64,000 bases of DNA from contig JAGYXB010001100.1 in NCBI GenBank assembly GCA_022495005.1, forward strand, positions 992,001 to 1,056,000. The letters are read 5' to 3'. The DNA is from Rhyacophila brunnea. Lineage: Eukaryota > Arthropoda > Insecta > Trichoptera > Rhyacophilidae. This document shows positions 1 through 15,400 of this stretch, piece after piece (the stretch's first letter is position 1; each line of letters begins with the position of its first letter). The position numbers were made by a program, and so were the translations under genes. Below the pieces are notes generated by a model, which did no database searches, was not told the origin of the DNA, and saw only the letters and a list, made by a program, of their open reading frames with translations.

Positions 1-485
1 TAAAGCCTTTACACAGTGGTGCATTGAAGGACGTGAAAGCCCCACGATACAAAATAAATACCATAAATTCCATCTTGGTCCCTAATAAATATATTATTAT
101 CAATGTACCTACCTCTTTTCTAAAATCGCAATATCTTGTAACTAAAAATAATTATTAAATACTAATGATGTACAATAGTAGTACCTAGTGTTTTTGTACG
201 TATCTGTTTGAGCGGTTTTGTCATGTCTCTTTGATGTTAGTTGCAGGGATTTTGTTATCCTTTGTGTAATGTTTTATACTCAATTTGTGAGATATATACA
301 TTTTTCAAATAATATTTGTACAATTGGTTTGAACTGTTTCGAGGCCCCCTTTTAAATCTTCTGATGAATCAATTGCGTCATCTGCGTCAAAGAAAATTAC
401 CGTTGCCTCTATATTATTATTTGAATAGTACATCTATTTATGTCACCTTTGAAAGATGAATATTCACTCAGCACGAAAATTTTAG
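1..485. other. Collagen IV intron, no gene seen
   Basis: AT-rich sequence before the first readable collagen exon. It ends in a splice acceptor (ttttag at 480-485). No coding or repeat signal was recognised here. The upstream collagen exons (signal peptide and 7S region) should lie left of the window. Confidence 0.6.
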
Positions 486-3400
486 GGTCAAGCTGGAAGG
501 CGTGGTGTTAAAGGATTTAATGGAGACCAAGGAGGTGATGGTCCACAAGGCAAACAAGGAAAAATTGGACCTGTAGGTCAAACCGGTGAAAAGGGAATGA
601 AGGGAGCGCCAGGTTATGCCGGGATTGATGGATTTAATGGTAATATGGGAGCCATTGGAGAACCTGGTCAACCCGGAACACAGGGAAGACAAGGGTCCAT
701 TGGTGAACCAGGAGGTTATGATGCAACTCTAAACGAAGAAGGACAACTCGGAAATCCTGGTATACAAGGTCCTATCGGTTATCCTGGACCTCGAGGTACA
801 GCCGGCTACGACGGACCTCCAGGATCTGTCGGTATGATTGGACCCCCTGGTCCCCCTGGACCAGGTGGAGTTCCAGGATATATGGGAAATAAAGGAATAT
901 CATTCAAAGGGGAAAGAGGTACTGACGGTTTACCTGGTTCGATTGGGAAACAAGGACCTGACGGCTTCCCAGGACCTAACGGAATAAATGGCGAAAAGGG
1001 TTTCCCAGGCCGTGATGTAATCGGACCGGATGGCTCCGATGGTCTGCCTGGTTTAGATGGGCAGCCGGGTCAGATGGGTAGCCGAGGAGACAGTGGTGAT
1101 ACTGGGCCTAAAGGAGTTCCTGGAAAAGGTTACAATGTAATGGGACCAGCAGGTAACGATGGGCCACCTGGTTTGCCCGGTGAGGAAGGACCTGGTGGAA
1201 CGCCTGGAACACCCGGTTATAACGGCGCCAAGGGTGAGCGAGGAGATGACTGCCCGATATGCAGATCAGGTAAATATCATATCTTCACTTTCAATTATAA
1301 TATTATATCACCTGCGTTTCATGTGCATTTTATCATTTCGGCTCATCCATTAGAGTCAAATACTTACCTTTTTAGCAATGAATGGTCTCAAGTTTACTTT
1401 CACTAATAACAACTCGTATCTCGTCTCCCGGAATATCTCTGTTGTAAGGAAGATTTTTTTTGTGAAAATATGTTGTGAAATTATACGTAAAATTCTACTC
1501 TGAAATTTCTTCCACTTTTGAACTCACTTCATCCAGCATCCGTGCTACTAAAATCAATGTGGGATTAATACATTTCAGCTAAAGTAGTGGTGCTTAAGCA
1601 TCGACTCACGACTAAATTAAATATACGAAAATAGTCTTCACATATACCAATAATTGAATATAATTTCAGTAAAACCTCATAAATTATTTTTATCTGTTGA
1701 TTATAACTTTTAGTTTATTGTGATTCTACTATATTATATATTACTATATATTACTACACTACTGGCTTCATTGCCTGTTGCGGTGCTGTAATGAATAGGT
1801 ACTACTACTTCACCCTGTCACGCCCCAGTATTGGGTGCATATGGCAAGCACGAAGTCGCGGCACCTTTGCACGATATGTGAAAAATGATTTGCGTTATGC
1901 AGCCACGGTTTGTGCACGGCTGTCTTCCATGACGCTATAAACGTGTCAGAATGAAAAGACTTTAGTTCCACACTTCCTTGTCCCGAAGCGATGCTGCACG
2001 GGACTGATGTAGCAACCATGCACCTTAGTGCTTAAAGAGAGAGTTTTAGAAAATAAAAATAATCTTGACTTGCTCTGCCGTCATGACATGAAGTGTTCTC
2101 TGTACTCGTGTACTGAAACTCTGCCGAAACAGAGGAGTCAGGAGTTGAAAGTGATGAATCTAAGGTGGGATCGGAATTATTTCGTCCTCCATATGACGCA
2201 GCAAATTTTTCAAATGCCTCAAAGTTGGCCTTCTTATAAAGTAGAGAATTTGGCCTATCATCGGAAATTATCTATCGGTTGTACGGAACATATAACAGAA
2301 TGGATCCAAAATTCGTCACGCAGAGAAAAAATAAAATGGCTTCCTTTATAATTTTCATCTCGTATCCTTATAAATCCATTGTGTGCACAAAGTAGATTCC
2401 AGATGACGTTCCCCATACTCTTCCTTAGCCATGTAGATGATGTGTCTCCTTCGACACAATATGATCAGCTCAATTTACATGTACACAATTTAGGTGTGCA
2501 CTGTCCAATATTTGCGCACAATATTGCGCGCCCCGCTTGCCCCGCGCAGCTGATGCGCCTCTGTCGGGTTGCATTCTAGATTAGTGTCAAAGGCGATATA
2601 AGTCAGCTCTCTGCCGCAATCGGGATGTGTTTCCTTCGTCCGTTCTGGCCGGATGTCCGGCAGAGAGTGCGCTGTGTGGGCGCGATAAAAAGGAGTGACG
2701 ACACATACCTAGATATGAGCACAATACTCCGGTGTCTTGTGACTTATGACCAGCTGTAATTCACTAGCCAACATCATCGATTATTCCCATATGAACCTCT
2801 CGAGGTCTACAACTGTTTATTTGTAAAATAAATTCTTTTTTGACTTGTGATTTGCTCGGCTCCATCCGCCGGCATGCATACCAGCCAGGGCCTGTCAGTA
2901 GAAACCCCATATTTATCATCAGGGGTGTACAGAGAATTTTTTTATTAGGTCCATTTCAAAAAAATATCTGTAATGATTTATTATCGATACGGCGGGAGAG
3001 GGCAGGGTTATCCAAATCCTCCAGCAGGTTCCACTGACTTTACTGAATTACCCTGTCTACTTCTTATAGCTTCTTCCTCTCCACAGTTTTGAGTCTAACG
3101 ATGAACACCTGGCCAGCAGCCATAACTACATGACGTATTCACTAATGGGTTATCACCTTTTCACCTGCGACGTGTCGCTTCCATGAGTGGTTATGGAACG
3201 CGCATGCCGTAACAGTCATAATCATTAGGGTCGTTAGTGTCCGTTTGTGTCGTCCGCGCTGTGTTATCTTTTAGACATGCCATGTCAGAATATCAAACCA
3301 AACATTAGAAGCTTCAGGGTGGTTGCACCAATCCATGAGTTCTAAACAACAAAAAAAAACAACTAAAAATCTAAATTTCTATAGATATTCAACCCTGCAC

Positions 3401-6400
3401 GTTTTCTCGCCAGGTTGACATTCAATTTTCTTTTTCGAGTTTTTCGTCGAGTAGGTAAACGTGACAAAACTGAGGAGAAAAAAAATACCTCAACCATCAC
3501 TTTTCACATTAAATGAAGACTAGTGTTATTTTTTATTATTTATGGTTTAATATGCGATAGTACCTACTGTCACTTATTCAATAGCAAAACTAAAATTATT
3601 TATTTCTTTAAAATCTGCATTCAAACTAGCATTTTATTTTAAAATTCAAATTTATTTATTTTACATAAAATGTTATGTTCATTATATTGTAATGAACATA
3701 ACAAATTATAAATTTAAAGCATTTACATGACATAAAACAAGTGTTAACAATTTTTCAAATAAAAATACAGAGCAATGTAAGTTATTAATATAATAAGTAA
3801 TATAATAAGAAATAAAATAAAATAAAAAAAACGTAAAAATAAATGGAAGCACACAGAGTGAACTATTGATAGACCCTATTTTAAAAACCTATAAAACAGC
3901 GTCCACCTAAATTCACTCTCACGTAAGTGGAACATATCATTATCCGAAGCGATCCGCGAAAGCGATGACCAGTTAACCTCACTCTACCCTACTGGTTTTC
4001 GGACAATATTCTCATTCTCAGATTTTGGCAGCATTTACATTGGCGTTTTGTACTATTCCATTTGAGTCGTTTTTTGCGACCCGTGTTTCGCCTTTCGGCA
4101 TCTTCAGGCACTGTGTAAACTCACCAAAAGTCAAATAAATACTGATCGAGTATATTATTATTATTAATTTGTAGGGGGGGTTTTTTTGTTGTTGATTTTT
4201 TACAAACACTTCAACTATTCATAATTTGTTTGTTATATTTTTTTATTGGATCCTTGACTTAATAGGTAGGTGATAAAGTTTTTACCTACTTTATTGTATT
4301 AATTTGTTATATAAGTTAGAGTTAGTATGTTCGTTGTCAGTGTGTGTTTGCCTTTTGGTGAGTATACACAGTGCCTGAAGATGCCGAAAGGCGAAACCCG
4401 GTTCGCAAAAAACGATTCAAATGGAATAGTACAAAACTTAAATCCATTAGAATTTAATTAACATTATTTTTTAATATAGCTTTGTTTACTTATAATTTCA
4501 TAAAGAACTAATGACAATGCCACTACGTTCATTTGCTTGGTTAATCTGTCATTGAGTGTTCAGTAGATTTTTTTTTAAATTGAGTATTATAGGAATATGC
4601 TTTTTGAAAACATGCCTGATCTCAAAATTTACCGCACGCCATTGCTTCGAAGGTCTTACAACGATCATAGAAATATGGCTCTATATTTTTTACTGTTATT
4701 TTAATTAATTTTATAGTTTTACAATCAATATTAGCCATAACTTTGTTTTTATATTATGTAGCTTAATATTATAGTAGCTTTCAAATGAAGTTCATTTATT
4801 GACTATGGGTGTCGTGACGGTAGGAGATTAAAATAATTGTAATATTTTCGTATTTTATTAATTAAAACTCGTATGTTCGTTTAAGGCGCACCCGGTCCCA
4901 AGGGCCTTACCGGTGACGGTGGACGTGACGGCTTCCCCGGAGCCCCAGGATTCCAAGGTTCGACAGGGACAGCTGGTCTTAAAGGCCTCCCTGGTACACC
5001 GGGACGACGCGGAACGTCTGGACCGAAGGGAGTGAAGGGTCCCTTGGGAGAGACTGGTATGATTGGTAAATCTGGAGCTCCAGGACGACTCGACATGCCT
5101 CCTGAAGCACAGACTAGACCTGAAGTTGGAGATATTGGAGATAGAGGTAAAGTTATAACATAATATATATATACACCGCCATCAATGCTGCGTACGTTCA
5201 TCAGACCTACATTCTGGCATCCACTTGAAGGAGCGATCTTTTCAATATTTTATTGATGAATACCGGAATAATCATTTTTTCATATTACAAAATGGCACAT
5301 AGAAAACCTTCTTCGATAAAAAAATAAAATATCTGTCTAGACGCCCTTCTAGGCCTAGCCGTCTAGCCGTCTAGGCCCCCTATAATATAAAATTAACATT
5401 ATAATCAGTTTTTGAAAAACGCATCTTTTTTTAAATTCCATTAGGTTGGTACCTATAATTTAATAACTTTGCAACCAGGGAACTCATGGGAACTGGGAAC
5501 TGAAATACCCAACGGGTAAGGCGATAGCAGATAACCGTCTCGAGTAAGGAAGAATCCGGGTTAAACTTACACACATGTCAAGAATACGTTGTACGTCTAA
5601 TACTGAAAACTGCTCTCGGTTTATGCATTTACGCTCATTTAATGTTGGTGTATTACACACACTATTGCATGCTTCAACGTGCGGCGTATTGAATATGGCC
5701 AATCGGTATTCTATTTATTATCTGTTCTGTGTTTGCAACTGATTCTATTTATTCGGACTTTCGGAGGCCCTTTTAAATTTTCATTTCAAGTGTCATTTGC
5801 GTCAAAGAAACGCGACGCTGTTAATAAGGTACAAAACTTTTGAAAATAGCATTGGTCTAATTCTAATACCACCCCGTTCCAAGGTACAAATCTCAGAGAA
5901 ATAATATAAAGAGAGTGTGTATTGTTCAGCTATATGAAGCTGTGTTTCTTGCGTATAACACAATAAAGAACCTCAATCTTATTATTCTTAACTTAACTAT
6001 GAAACGTTATACCTACCATCATGTTGCTTCTCAGTACGGCTACACAACATAGTTAACCATAGTTTCTACTAAATGAACTGAAAATTATTACCACTAACTT
6101 TATTATATAATACAAAAACAATAAATTTCAGCAATATTGTATGACAACATCTTCTTGGCTACGTGTTAAAACTGTGAACTAACAAGCTCCTCCCATTTTT
6201 AGCCGCACTTTGATTATAGCGACGAGTTGTCCACGTGTTAAAACTGTGAACTAACATACTCCTCCTAATTAGTTGACGACAGCGACTTCAGGCTATTGCC
6301 TAAATCTTCTTTTTGGACAGTACGTGCTCGCAGTTTTTGAATGACTGGAGTCATCCAAATCAATATTTACCAGCGACGTGTACAAAAAATATTTAATTCA

Positions 6401-9400
6401 GCTGTAAAAATTCTATTTTACTCTAACGCATTTTGCAGAACATATAAGCGTGCCAATTGCTTTCTCACTCGCACTAATTATGGTTCGTTTTTGTTCAGGC
6501 CTTGGTACAAAAACATGATTTTTAAAAGTAATTCAAAACACCTGTCAAATTAACTACAAAATATTGTATTATTTATTGATTGATATACTATTACTTATGA
6601 TATGCATTATTTAGTGGCCTAAATGTAAATGTCAAAATAAACTAAAAGATATCGGTTGATTTAATATTGACAAAAAATTATTGATACATACCTATCAGAA
6701 GAAAAACATTGACGTATTAACACTTTTTTGACGGTTCTATAATGTAGATTATATTATCTACTAAAAGTATGTTGTCTGAGAAAGATAGCTTGCTTCCTAT
6801 CATATATCTTTTTAGATCTTTTGCCAGTAATATGAATCAATTTTATAGGATTCACCGGATCCCCCGGCAGGCGAGGAGACGTAGGTCCCCAAGGTCCCAG
6901 TGGTGTTGTAGGGCGGTACGGATTCAAAGGCTATCAGGGCGAGCAGGGCTTCACAGGACAGCAGGGTCGTAATGGATCGACTGGTCGCGATGGAGCACCG
7001 GGAGCCCCTGGTCAAGATGCCTATGTTACCAAAGACTTCCTCAGAGGCGATCGAGGATACAACGGATTCAAGTAAGACCATTCTAACATATTCAACAATG
7101 ATGTAGTGTGTAATATCTATCACCACTAATATCAAATGGGCTGGACACATACCTCGAAGAAGGGACAATCGCTGGACAAATCTAGTCATCCAGTGGTACC
7201 CAAGAGGTACAAAACGTCCGCAAGGTAGATCTAGAGGCCACTGGATCGATGAAATGGTTAAGTTCTGTGGAAATACGTGGCAACGCAACGCACAGGACTG
7301 AGAGAAGTGGAATCAGCTTGGAGAGGCCTGCATCCAGCAGTGAATAGATTCAGACTGATGATGATGATGATGATCACCACTAAAATTTAATATTTTCTTC
7401 AATAATAGGCCATGAGGCCCAATTACAGTATTGTTGGTAGTGAAACAATCACAGAAATAACCGGATTTGAGAAAATAACAAAAATACAGTGAAACCCCGT
7501 TTTTACGTAGTTGAAGGGACCAGCGCATCTATTCTATAAACAAGACTTCTATCGGCGGCTATCGAGGGTAGTTTATCATATTTATGTATTGAGGTATTAT
7601 AATTGTTACAATAAGTTAGCTGTCAAAACTATATATCTCGCTCTAGAAATTAACACAGCCAAGCGAGGTGCTGTTAAAACATAGCACTTATTATAACAAT
7701 TACATCACTAACCTATTGTAACAATTATAATACCTCAATGCGTAAATATGACAAACTACCCTCGATAGCCGCCGATAGAGGCTGATAGCAGTCTTGTGTA
7801 TAGAATAGATGTGCAGATCTGGTGAGATAGGGCAGGTCCGATTGGAGGTCTCTAAATAAATATGTCATCTTTTTTCGATGACACTACAGTTCAAATCGAA
7901 CTATGGTTTCCTCTAGTTGGTGCAATTCTCTGCAGCCGTTGTTTTAAATATTTAAATATTATAACTGACATTCCATAACATGAATGGTTTCTTTTCTAGG
8001 GGAGATGTTGGTGATGCTGGGGATGACGGAGCTCAGGGAGAACGAGGAGACTCAAATGCATTTATTCTTGATGAATTCAGAGGCGAAAGGGGTACTAAAG
8101 GATTAGATGGTGCTCCCGGTAAGAAACCCATTTCTCATTTTATTTACGTTTTGCAAATAAATAATATTTATCGATGACATTTTTTTTCACTAACGAGAGA
8201 TAAAATGTCGAATGTTAGAGATCATTTTTTGCGTATAGTTAAAATGTTTTATTCTCAAGAGTGAGTGAAAGACAAAAGGAAGAGAGAGTGAAAATCGTGG
8301 GTGATTTTGACATCAGCCGCTTTGGCAGTTTTCGATTTTTATTTTTTTGATATGTAGGCATGTTCTTTGCTTTTCAAACGATGTATCGTTACTTCTCTAG
8401 TCGAAGTAGCACTTTAATGTAGGTAACGAGAAAGTTTGACACCGATATATAGCGAAATGAAACTATTAATTATTAGTAATATTACATAAAATAAAGGTAA
8501 AAAATAACATTCATTTTGTTCAGCGTTGCAAAAAAGAATCTACATAGGTTTCCCCGCTTGGACTGTCTCACTAATTATTATGTAAAATTTGTCGATAACT
8601 TGCTGTCAAAAAATCTAATCGTATGCGAGTAATTCTTCTAATTATGACAATTCCTGGCAAGTGGCACATGTCAAAATAAGTGCGATATAAAAAAATATTT
8701 TTAAAAATCAATCGCGTTATAACGAATTCGCACCCGACTGGGTCATGATGAACAAGGTTATTTGTGCATCGTATCGCACTGTGGAATGTCTGATTCAAAT
8801 TTATTTATTTTTACATAGCGTGAACATTCACAACATGACATTTAAAAACAAAGAAACATTGTAAAGAAGAAATAAATATATGCAGTATCACAAAAAGAGT
8901 ATTTTTAAAGGTACAAAAATTATTAAAAAAAAATTAAGTATAAAAAATATAAATTATAAAGCATGGAAGCACACCGAATGAGCTAAGTGGACCCTATTTT
9001 AAGAATTGTATAAAACAATGTCCACCTATAAATACTCATCCTTGCGTAGTTGGAATATATCAACATCCGAAGCGTTTGGTTAATGCCCTCCCAATTGGCG
9101 TCTTCAATGGCAGGTTAGTTCTGCTCCTCGGGAAAACAAACAACCGATGCTCCCGATTTCTAAGATAGTTATTAGGGATTCACAAGTCAATACCAAGAAT
9201 GGTTCTCATTTACCTGTTTTACTTATGTTAGTGGAGCTTAATTAGTAAAGTGACTTTGCAGTCTTGCGTCATAATACTGAAGTCCTACTGGTTGAATGAA
9301 GATACAATAATTATGGAAGGTTATTCCCACATTGATTTTATTTAATGATAACATATTTCATTTCTATATATCACAGGTATTCGCGGAGCTCCAGGTGCTT

Positions 9401-12400
9401 CAGGTGTTGTTGGAGAGCAAGGTTTGTCTGGGCACAAAGGATGGAAAGGTCGACAGGGTACATCTATAATGGGTTCCACTGGACTAAAAGGAACTATTGG
9501 AATGATTGGCGACCAAGGAATGAGCGGAAAATCCGGATTACCAGGCAGACAGGGAGCGAGGGGTGAAGATGCCTTCCCTGCACAGAAGGGAGACCGAGGT
9601 AACCCCAGTGAGTCTGTAGTGTATGGACTTGACGGGCGAGCCGGAGCTAAAGGCATGGCTGGTGATTATGGAGATGAGGGTTACCCTGGAGCGGCGGGAA
9701 GGACAGGACTCTACGGGCAGAAAGGAAGGAAGGGAGAAATGGGAGCCGAAGGGTTTGAAGGACCCCATGGACAACAGGTAGATAGATATTTTAGATTCTA
9801 ATAATTCCGGTCAATCTGAAATCAATGCTCTGATACATGATCACAATCATAGATTCGTATGCTTCGATGTGATAACAAAATTTCATACAGTATGTATCAG
9901 TGGCGAAGACTCCATACTAGGCGATTATTTAAAGCCTGCCTTCTTAAGAAAAATATTTTTTAATTTTATATTGACATATTAAATAATACAATCACATAAT
10001 AATATATTCAATATGTCCAAGAACATCTATCGTATAATTGTCATAATAATTTTACGATCTTTTCCCCTATTTCAATAAGCACCATTTATTTATGGCATGT
10101 CTCAAAGTTTTAAAAAATAAGCAACGTCTTGTTTTGCTTTAAATATTGTGTGGATTAAGTTTTTTTTTATATGAAGTTGGTTTCTCATAATTTCAAGACG
10201 TCTGGGACTGCCCATACAAATCGCTAAGCTATTTAAGGAGCGCTTACATATTATATAAATGCACATTTAATCAAAATAATTAATAAGATAATTTAAAAAA
10301 ACAATTTCTATGGGATTCAATCACATATAAATATTGATTGTTGTTAAAAATATAAAATAATTTATCTCGTGATTTTTATTTATCAGTTAGTTCATTTATA
10401 GACTAAGACAATTCATTCAGTCAGTTTTGTCAGTTGAATGTAGAAGTATTTTAAAATCTCTAGTTTTACGGGTTAAATTATAAATTGTTATAGAACAGAT
10501 ACACAACAACGGATTTTTTCAAAGATGACAATATATTTTGAGCGTATCTTGCGTTTATAAATGTTTAGGAAAATACATAATTCAAATTAATTACTTAATT
10601 TTATGCCATCAGCGAGCTTTTGAAATTTCATCGATTTTTGTGTACCTATTCATCAGTAGTAATGTCGGATTATCTTCTTATTTCCCGTAAATATATCTAA
10701 CAAGTGTGCTTCTCCACAGCCTATCTCTTTCTAAAAGTCACCCTTCGCCACTGGTATGTATATAGTTCTTTCCTTATTGGAGACACGTTTTCAGCGGTAA
10801 ATGTGCCTGGAATTTACATTTTCCTACTATTTTCAAGTGGTTTCTACAGTTCCCTTTTATTTTAGTACATTTTATTTCCCAGTTTAATATTCTTATTTAC
10901 ATGTGAAATATTGAAAATTCAACTAAAATTACGTATTAAAATTAAAAATCCAATTTCAGTATTTGAACATTATTCAAGTCAATGAATACATGACATTATT
11001 GAAATGAATTCTAGACGCTCATTTTATTTGTCATGAATGCAGTGTCCGAAACCAAGGTTACGTCATCCACAATATGATTATTAATTCAAATAAAACGTAA
11101 TTTATAGTATAAATTCCACTTTTATTAAATATTAAACTGGACCAGTTTTGTCCGCCTCAGAGGAACATTTTCCAGTAGTGATTGACAATAATATTGTCAT
11201 CATATTATTATGATTGTTTAATTTTGTTGTTTTATGTATATTTTTTACAACGATTTTCTTAGCACGTATTCTTATTTGTCCGGTGGTTCTTTGTCCAGTA
11301 CAAATCTTGCAATCGATTTTTAACTATTTTCCCGACTAGGTAGACATTTGAAACTTTTAGAATATATCAGAACACAATGCCAATGCATTTTATTAATACT
11401 TTTAGCCATCTTTAAGTAGAATTGAATTAATTTTCAGTTAATTCTGTTTTGTATGAAAAGTTATTTCGACACCATTATTGGTTGCTAGGGGTCTGGGGTC
11501 CTAGCAACTAAATTATTAATATATACGTGCGTTACTATGGAAATCAATATGACATTTCAGTATTATTTCTATCAAGTAAAAATTTTTTTGATCATTTAAG
11601 CTACTCTCCAACAAGAAGATTTAGGCAAAAGCCGGACGGCGCTGTTGTCGACTAAATGGGAGGAGCTTATTAGTTTATAATGGAATTGCCGTTAAAAATG
11701 GGAGGAGCTTGTAGTTCACAGTTTTAACACGTAGCCAAGAAGATGTTGTTTGAGTATAGTCAAGTCAAGTTTATATGATTCAACAGAAAATTTAAAAACG
11801 TTGTATATAAAAAGTTCTTTTTATCTTGTAATCTATGTAAATTTATTTTTCCAAAAGAAAGAAACATTCTTAAAAAAGAGGTGAAAGAACACATTTATAT
11901 AATAGTGCTCCAAACCAATTTGTGTGGTTTAAAAAAAAAAAAATTTGGGTTATATTTTGCAAACTTTTTTTTGTCAGTCCCTCCAAAAATGTAAAATCAA
12001 GGTTTCACTGTATCACTCAAAAATCAACATGGAACATGAAATCTTGCGCACCAAAGGCGTAAGGCAAGACTCTGTATTAGTGGATTTATGAATCATATAA
12101 GAGAAGAAATCAGATTTAATTTCGAACAGGGTATTTTTCATTCTTCGGCAATACTAATTCAGCTTTAGTATTACCTATGTTACGAGTAAACAGGTTGGCC
12201 ACAAGAGATACTGCCGCACGTTTGTGAAAATTATACCTCCTTTAGTTAGAAACAGTCAACTAATAAATAGCAATCACAGCAAGCAAAACAAGACATGTGG
12301 GTTTAATGCCGGGTTTACACTCTCGGACATTTAACTCCAGCACGTCTTTGTAGATTGAGGTTATACTTGAGCCAATACAATAAGCAATTGTCATAAATTA

Positions 12401-15400
12401 CCAATCATTAATGTCGTGTACTTCAATAATTCATAATATGTGCTTACATTTCACATTACAATTCATAGTACTTACCTGTCTCCCGTTGTCATTCTTCAAC
12501 TTGAACAAACGCAGAATATTTGGCTGAGGACAGTGAAGCGTGATAAATTAAACAACACCATCACAAATCCCTATTCGTCGAGAAAATGATTTGTTTTGGT
12601 CTTCTTCTGTCGACTCAATACAGTCATTATCATATTATAATGCAAATTGTGTAAAGAGGCTACTGGGTAAAGGTAAAGGGAAACTACGCCTTAGTTTAAA
12701 ACGCGGTGATTCACATCTTCTCTTACTTTCACTTTTGCGGTAGGCCGTGAGTTATGCGATACAATTCAAGTGATATGACAAGGTCACACCACATGGTTAA
12801 TTTGGAAACAACTTTCACGTAAGCTGATTAAGAAAATAAAAATAGGAATGGTTAATGCTCAACGACTAATTTAGATAGATTTAGATTGTAGATACCCACT
12901 TATAAATAGGTATAAATCACAGAATTGTTAACAACAGGATGGGATTTTTCCTTATAGGGTCGCAAGGGTATTCGTGGAGACATATTCCCTGGTGCTCCTG
13001 GTGCCGCAGGATTAGCGGGACGACCTGGGGCCCGCGGAGCTTTTGGAGAGAGAGGTCTACCCGGGCCAGCTGGCGAAGACGGTAACACTGGAACACCAGG
13101 CCTCAAAGGTGAAATAGGACCACAAGGACCTCGTGGTATGGAAGGAAACCCGGGACCTTCCGGTTACATGGGTTACCACGGAATCAACGGTATCCCTGGA
13201 ATCATCGGAGAGCAAGGTGACCGTGGAGATATGGGCGAATTCGGAGAAGAAGGAATGCCCGGTAATACGGGAAGACGTGGACCACCAGGATTCAAGGGAT
13301 TGATCGGAGATGTTGGAGCTATGGGAGCTGTAGGATACGCTGGGCCTACAGGACTGAAGGGAATTCGCGGAGACACGGGATACGAAGGACTTGCAGGACA
13401 AAGAGGAGATTCGTCCTTTAGCGGGATGAAAGGAGATATGGGCGAAAGGGGTATAGATGGAGCCTTTGGTCTTGACGGTCTACCTGGATTGGTCGGTGAA
13501 GTAGGAGATGTTGGCGACAATGGATTAAGTATTGATGGATTAACAGGACAGAAAGGTATGATGGGAAACAATGGATTTGATGGTCGAGCGGGTCTAAAGG
13601 GTGAAAGAGGTGCCGTTGGTGCTTTGGGTTTCCCAGGTTTGCAAGGTTTCCGAGGTGATAATGGATCGCGTGGGGCTGCAGGAGCCGACGGACGTAATGG
13701 ATATAATGGCTTGAAAGGGGAAAGAGGACCAATTGGACCCGCAGGTTTTGATGGTGAAAAAGGATCAGTAGGCATGGAAGGTGAACCAGGCTTAGAAGGA
13801 ATGCCTGGAATGCCAGGTGACATCGGTTTACAAGGTAGCCCCGGCCGCCTAGGTAGACCAGGGTCTAAAGGTCAAAGAGGTCTACGCGGAATGAGCATAG
13901 GTGCTAGAGCCACCAAAGGAGACTTAGGAGAATCTGGTATGACAGGATTCCGTGGAATCACAGGTGAGCGAGGTGACGATGGTATTGAAGGCTATGTCGG
14001 AATGAAAGGTAAACGTGGTGACGCTGGCGAGATTGGATTGCAAGGAGAGATCGGTATTGTCGGGAAAATGGGAGCAACCGGTGAAATGGGTCCTCCGGGT
14101 CCTGAAGGATTATCTGGCATCAATGCGGAGTCAGGTGAAATGGGAAGACCAGGAGTCAACGGCATTCCTGGAAGACCTGGGGTTATGGGACAAAAGGGGG
14201 CGCCCGGTAGCTACGGATTGACAGGAGAACAAGGAACTAGAGGTCCTCCTGGTCTCTCTTTCACAGGAAGAAAGGGTGAAAAGGGTAACACCGGAAGACC
14301 AGGGCAGAGAGGAAAACCCGGAAAATACGGACTCCAAGGCTTCCATGGTGAAGTTGGCCTTCAAGGTTTCAAAGGTATGGAAGGAGATATGGGAATTGCA
14401 GCCGGAAGCCAAAAAGGAATGATGGGTGATGAAGGTTTCGCAGGCCTCGCAGGTGCAGATGGCAGGCAAGGTCTTATTGGTGCCACCGGCCGGCCAGGTA
14501 GACCAGGGCTCGTTGGCGTAATAGGAATGAAAGGCATGCGAGGCGACATCGGGTTTGACGGAAGAGAGGGAATGTTGGGACTTAAAGGTGAACGAGGTGA
14601 TGCTGGTAGATCTATTCACCCGAATGATGTCCTTCCTGGCCCACGAGGAGATCCAGGTTATGCTGGAATTCCTGGATTTGAAGGCAAACCAGGACCTCCA
14701 GGACCCAAGGGACGAGTAGGAATTCATGGAATGAGAGGAATTGAAGGAATCCCTGGACTGAGAGGACTTCCAGGTATTGCAGGAAGAAGAGGTGAAATGG
14801 GTCTCCAAGGTGCTAGAGGCTTGACAGGTCGTGCTGGCAGACGAGGAGCTCCAGGTCCGCAAGGTTATCCAGCTCCAATTCCCGGAGCGCCTTCCAGCCG
14901 AGGATTCTTCTTTGCAAGACATTCTCAAACTGAGAGTATTCCCGATTGTCCAAGAGATACTATTAAGATGTGGGATGGATTTTCTCTACTTCACATCACC
15001 GGAAATACCAGATCTGCCGGACAAGACTTGGGTAAGAATTCATACAATTTACTTAAATACCTACATAAATCTTTCCTGTCATGAATCTCAGTTTTTTTCA
15101 ATGACTAACTAGTCAATGCTAGCAAACAGACCCTGACCATTACGCAAATAATGCATCTCTTTGCAGATTGACCATTATCCAAGTGAAAGAAGAAACATGG
15201 TCTCAATTTAAATTCACGCACAATAAATTTTACTTGTTTCCATAATACTATTCTCTCAATCGATTAGGCTCTCCCGGCAGCTGTCTGAGAAAGTTTTCAA
15301 CTATGCCCTTCCTCTTCTGCAACTTGAACAATGTGTGCGACTACTCGGACAGAAGCGACTACAGCTTCTGGCTCTCCACAATGGAGATCATGCCCATGGC

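Larger units (their letters stand above)
4021..4455. repeat. Inverted-repeat element with two hammerhead-like motifs (Penelope-like?)
   Basis: Two copies of one sequence face outwards, one on the minus strand (4021-4150) and one on the plus strand (about 4207-4455). Both contain CTGAAGA, then a GCC-GAAA-GGC hairpin, then GAAA, and both are followed by a tract reading AAATGGAATAGTACAAAAC. This order of conserved blocks resembles a type I hammerhead ribozyme. Penelope-like elements are known to carry hammerheads in inverted or tandem pseudo-LTRs. The same layout recurs at 17265-18010. The assignment is inferred. Confidence 0.5.

Noticed and set aside
13173..13823. Long minus-strand open frame, Pro-rich, opposite the collagen helix
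   Set aside because: It is the complement of Gly-X-Y coding DNA. GGN codons read as NCC on the other strand give regular Pro/Ser-rich frames. The same holds for the minus-strand frames at 14131-14928, 9342-9656 and 4881-5201.
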